Assembly: GCA_016177865.1 (NCBI GenBank)
Contig: JACOUJ010000083.1
Coordinates: 1-7,099, forward strand
Length of the DNA: 7,099 nt
Direction of reading: 5' to 3'
DNA from: Candidatus Rokuibacteriota bacterium
GTDB taxonomy: Bacteria; Methylomirabilota; Methylomirabilia; Rokubacteriales; JACOUJ01
A program made the position numbers and the translations under genes. The notes beneath the pieces are model-generated. The model did not search any database. It worked only from the letters and a program-made list of their open reading frames with translations, and had not been told where the DNA came from. Below are positions 4,079 through 7,099 of the stretch, piece after piece. Each line of letters begins with the position of its first letter. The stretch's first letter is position 1.

Positions 4079-6681
4079 CACTTAGGCGGCGCGTTCGAGG
4101 CGCACCTACTCCTTCCGTCGCCCGCCCCGTCAATCATATAGACCGACAAATCCCACCACTGTCTCACACGCCCATGTACGTCTGGCACAAGTTCTGGGCG
4201 AGGAAGACCTGGAACGTTGTGGCCGAATACATCAAGGCCTACTGCCCGGAAGGAGGGATCGTGCTCGATCCCTTTGCCGGAAGTGGCGTGGTTGCAATGG
4301 AGGCGCTCAAAGCAGGCCGAAAAGCTATTGTCTGCGATCTCCTCCCGATTGCGGCCGAAATTATCCGGCTGACGCTGAAACCCGTGGATTTACGGCAGTT
4401 GCGGCAAGCCTTCGAACGAGTCGGAGCACGTGCAAAGAACCGTATCGTAGAGCTTTACGAAACCGGTTGTCGAAGTTGCCGGAACACATTCCCGTTTTCC
4501 TGCGCCGTCTGGGAAAAGGGTCGGTGCGTTGAGATTCGCTACGAGGAGTGTCCTCGATGTGGCGACCGGAAGGATCGAGATTGCGGTCCGAATTCGTCTG
4601 ACCGTGCTCTCCTTCGGAAGATCGAGAGCATGCGGATCAAGGCGTGGTATCCACGTAACCGCCTCTACTATCCTGACGGGACCCCGTTTAAAGAAAAACA
4701 ACGGTATGAATCCCTTGACGAGCTATTTACCAGACGAAACCTAATAGCGCTTGCGTGGCTCATGGAGGCCATCGAGGCGGAATCCCGGCGCGACCTTCGG
4801 GATTTCCTAAAAGTAGCCTTCACCTCAATGGTGCATCTGTGCAGCCGGATGATTGCGATCAGCAATCCATCTCCAACTAGTCACCACACACCTTTCTCGT
4901 CCACTGGTTGGACGCAACAAAGTTATTGGCACGCGCCAGGCTTCATGGAGCAAAATGTCTGGGACAAGTTCGAAAGCGCTGTCATAGGACATCAGGGCCT
5001 CCTTAGAGCGAAAGAGGAATCCAGCAGATTTTTCGCCCAGGTCCGTTTTGGTCGGTCCGTCGAAGATATACTCGCGGGTCGCGCTGATGTGTACGTTCAT
5101 TGCGGTGATTCAGTAGATCTGATGAGAACAATGACGGAACGGCACAGTTCCTGCGTGGACTATATCTTTACTGACCCACCCTACGACGCCTCAGTGCAGT
5201 ATGGAGAACTGGCCTATCTCTGGGTCGCGTGGCTCAAGAAAGACAAGGGGTACATAAATCGAGTCCTGGCAAAAGAGATCGTTCGCAACGAGCGTCAGCA
5301 AAAGACCTTTGACGTTTATCATGCCCTTCTCCGTAACGCTTTTAGGATGATGTACGAAGTGCTCAGATCGGACGGTCATTTGACCTTGACCTTTCACAAC
5401 CCGACATTCAAGGTTCGAAACGCGACGATGTACGCTGGCGTTATGGCGGGTTTCGATTTCGAGAAAATTCACCACCAGCCACTCGGCCAGGTGTCAGCCA
5501 AGGCAATGCTCCAACCATTCGGCTCTGCTCAGGGTGACTTTTATCTTCGATTCCATAAACCGGCCACGCCGGGCGCGGCGGTTCCTCCAGAGGAGATTGA
5601 CGCCGCTCGGTTCGAACGGATCGTCGTGGAAACGGCGAAGCGCGTGCTGGCCGAGCGAGGCGAGGAAACGCCTTACACAGTCCTCATCAACGCTATTGAT
5701 CCGGAACTGGCGCGCAACGGTTATTTCTCAGAGCTCCGTACAGGGCTTGATATTCGGACCGTCCTGGAAAAGCACCTCGACCGGGAATTCAAATTGGTTC
5801 AAATGCACATCGGCGGCGTAGAGGGAAGAGGTTGGTGGTTTCAAGATCCGTCAAGCGTGCCCCACCTGGAAACGGTGCCCCTGTCCGAACGAGTTGAGCA
5901 GACAGTTTTGCGGAAGCTCCAGGAGCGGGGCCGGGTGACTTTTACGGACATGTGGAAGGCGATCAGCGAAGAGTTCCCGAATGCCCTGACCACCGACTCC
6001 ACAAGCATCAAAGAGGCGCTTCAGGCGTATGCCAGGCCGGTAGGGCGCGGCGAATGGATGATAAGGCCTGAATACTACCAGGACAAAATCCGGCGATTGC
6101 ATACTCGGATGATTGCCATTTTGGCCGAGATCGGGAAGGCCCAAGGCTATGAAATCTGGATCGGCCGGCGGGAGCAAGGCGATCCACTGGCCGAAGCCTT
6201 CTCAGGTCGGGAGGGGGACCTCCGGGAATATGTTTCCCGAGGCTCGTTGCGTGGTCTGGAGAATGCCGACAATATCGAGGAGGTCGAACAGATTGATGTG
6301 TTATGGTTTCAAGGCGATCTGGTAGAGGCCGTCTTTGAAGTCGAAGCAACAACCTCGATGACGGAGGCGCTCAAACGGGGATCGAACGTAGAGTCCCGGG
6401 TCCGCAAGTATCTCGTCATCCCTCAGGAGCGGGAGGAGCAATTAGTCCGCAAGCTACGTTCCCCTCTATTTGGGGAGCGGTTCGAGCAGGATTCCTGGAA
6501 ATGCCTCTTTTCTGAAGCGCTTGAGAGGGCCTTTGAGAAGCAAAAGGGGAGGCTTGATGTCAATGCACTTATCGCAAGGAAGGTTGGTAAGACATCGTCC
6601 AAACATTCAAGAAGTGAAGCTCAACTCAGCCTTTTCGTCAGCGACCACAGCGAGGGAGAAGAATCGCAGGACGAATCATAA
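4075..6681 (+). CDS. DNA amino-methyltransferase fused to winged-helix and PD-(D/E)XK-like domains
   Basis: This 868-residue protein resembles the COG1743/DUF1156-type adenine-specific methylases. Residues 31-52 (HTPMYVWHKFWARKTWN) act as motif X. Motif I, the SAM-binding loop, is LDPFAGSG at 64-71, followed by acidic D88 in VCDLLP. Motif IV is TDPPY at 366-370, typical of N6-adenine enzymes. The order I, long insert, IV matches the alpha class. The insert contains a Zn-ribbon-like pair, C132-x2-C135 and C159-x2-C162, plus C143, C151 and C170, and may read the target. Residues about 603-665 look like a winged helix (SERVEQTVLRKLQERGRV ... GRGEWMIRPE). Residues about 670-820 look like a nuclease fold: helix, YEIWIG strand, ID741VLWF, then FE755VE757ATTS, giving D-x13-E-x-E, with Glu where Lys is usual. 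This may be a single-chain modification-restriction enzyme or a methylase with a degenerate nuclease domain. The start overlaps the HhH gene, has no Shine-Dalgarno sequence and is probably translationally coupled. Methylase is sure; nuclease is tentative. Confidence 0.88.
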   Translation: MTLRRRVRGAPTPSVARPVNHIDRQIPPLSHTPMYVWHKFWARKTWNVVAEYIKAYCPEGGIVLDPFAGSGVVAMEALKAGRKAIVCDLLPIAAEIIRLTLKPVDLRQLRQAFERVGARAKNRIVELYETGCRSCRNTFPFSCAVWEKGRCVEIRYEECPRCGDRKDRDCGPNSSDRALLRKIESMRIKAWYPRNRLYYPDGTPFKEKQRYESLDELFTRRNLIALAWLMEAIEAESRRDLRDFLKVAFTSMVHLCSRMIAISNPSPTSHHTPFSSTGWTQQSYWHAPGFMEQNVWDKFESAVIGHQGLLRAKEESSRFFAQVRFGRSVEDILAGRADVYVHCGDSVDLMRTMTERHSSCVDYIFTDPPYDASVQYGELAYLWVAWLKKDKGYINRVLAKEIVRNERQQKTFDVYHALLRNAFRMMYEVLRSDGHLTLTFHNPTFKVRNATMYAGVMAGFDFEKIHHQPLGQVSAKAMLQPFGSAQGDFYLRFHKPATPGAAVPPEEIDAARFERIVVETAKRVLAERGEETPYTVLINAIDPELARNGYFSELRTGLDIRTVLEKHLDREFKLVQMHIGGVEGRGWWFQDPSSVPHLETVPLSERVEQTVLRKLQERGRVTFTDMWKAISEEFPNALTTDSTSIKEALQAYARPVGRGEWMIRPEYYQDKIRRLHTRMIAILAEIGKAQGYEIWIGRREQGDPLAEAFSGREGDLREYVSRGSLRGLENADNIEEVEQIDVLWFQGDLVEAVFEVEATTSMTEALKRGSNVESRVRKYLVIPQEREEQLVRKLRSPLFGERFEQDSWKCLFSEALERAFEKQKGRLDVNALIARKVGKTSSKHSRSEAQLSLFVSDHSEGEESQDES

Positions 6682-6687
6682 ACGAAC

Positions 6688-7095
6688 TCACCTTTTCAAG
6701 TCCGAGCTAGGATTGGAGACGCCGAGTGTCCTCATGTAGATGACGATGACGCGAATCTCCTCGTCGGTGAGGTGGAAGCCGAACGACGGCATGCCGGGTT
6801 TCCCGAAGCTCGAGCCGCCGTGCTTGATGATCTGAAACAGAAAATCATCCGGGAGGGCACGCATCGCCTTCGGATCGGTGAGGTCTCCCGGACGAAGGAA
6901 AAGAAGGCGAGCCCGCCACGAATCTCCGCGGCCGCTCACCCCGTGACACGTGGCGCAGTGGGCGCGGTAGAGGGCCGCGCCTGGTCGTCTGTCCGTCGTC
7001 GGCCCCCCTTGGAGGACGGCCAAGAGCCCGAGAGCAATTCCGCCAGCAAGGATTCCGACACCAAGCGCGATCCATGACCAGCGCCGGCTTCGCAT
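6688..7095 (-). CDS. Membrane-anchored mono-haem class I cytochrome c
   Basis: This 135-residue protein has a basic N-terminus (MRSRRW) and a hydrophobic anchor or signal at about 8-29 (IALGVGILAGGIALGLLAVL). A single c-type haem site CATCH follows at 47-51, after GAALYRAHC. The sixth ligand is probably M102 in KPGMPSFG, and the C-terminal helix is LTDEEIRVIVIYMRTLG, the standard class I fold. It would sit on the outer face of the inner membrane and carry single electrons. The ATG at 7095 is the likely start but lies 4 bases from the window end, so its ribosome-binding site is not visible and an upstream start cannot be excluded. The gene is convergent with the methyltransferase, with 6 bases between stops. 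Its redox partner must lie outside the window. Confidence 0.88.
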   Translation of the reverse strand: MRSRRWSWIALGVGILAGGIALGLLAVLQGGPTTDRRPGAALYRAHCATCHGVSGRGDSWRARLLFLRPGDLTDPKAMRALPDDFLFQIIKHGGSSFGKPGMPSFGFHLTDEEIRVIVIYMRTLGVSNPSSDLKR

Positions 7096-7099
7096 GATC

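Overview
This window comes from a GC-rich bacterium with a Gram-negative style of envelope. It has a mono-haem cytochrome c behind a membrane anchor, a signal-peptide protein of the CopD type and a family III CoA-transferase. The gene content would fit an uncultured soil or subsurface lineage such as Rokubacteria/NC10 or a deltaproteobacterial group. That is only an impression from gene style, because no marker gene is present.

Layout on the + strand: (1) 1-744 is the 3' part of a CaiB/BaiF family III CoA-transferase, cut by the window edge, with Trp where the catalytic Asp normally sits. (2) 815-1446 holds two translationally coupled genes for small, single-membrane-helix proteins of unknown function. 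(3) 1558-3328 holds a metal-related pair: a NicO/UreH-type nickel/cobalt transporter-like protein with a His-rich loop, then a protein fusing a YtkA/FixH-like periplasmic domain to a CopD-like four-helix membrane domain. (4) 3437-6681 is a two-gene DNA-modification module. The first gene encodes two tandem RadC-type N-terminal helix-hairpin-helix domains and no JAB domain. It overlaps by 4 bases an 868-residue protein that joins an amino-methyltransferase (DPFAGSG, Zn-ribbon-like insert, DPPY), a winged-helix-like segment and a PD-(D/E)XK-like C-terminal domain. (5) 6688-7095 on the - strand is a membrane-anchored class I cytochrome c, convergent with the module and only 6 bases away.

The most interesting part is region 4. 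It looks like a compact restriction-modification or defence-type cassette with its own promoter. The -10 box ends 6 bases before a GTG start that has no Shine-Dalgarno sequence, which suggests a leaderless transcript, and an 8-bp inverted repeat overlaps the -35 box. Hand counts on single 60-base lines mostly give lower GC inside it (25-32 of 60 on four of five lines) than in the flanking metal genes (38-39 of 60 on two lines), consistent with an acquired cassette.

In region 3 the two genes probably work together in handling a transition metal (nickel, cobalt or copper): one moves the ion across the inner membrane and the other presents or binds it on the periplasmic side. Regions 1, 2 and 5 have no evident functional link to these. 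All intergenic gaps are 111 bases or shorter.
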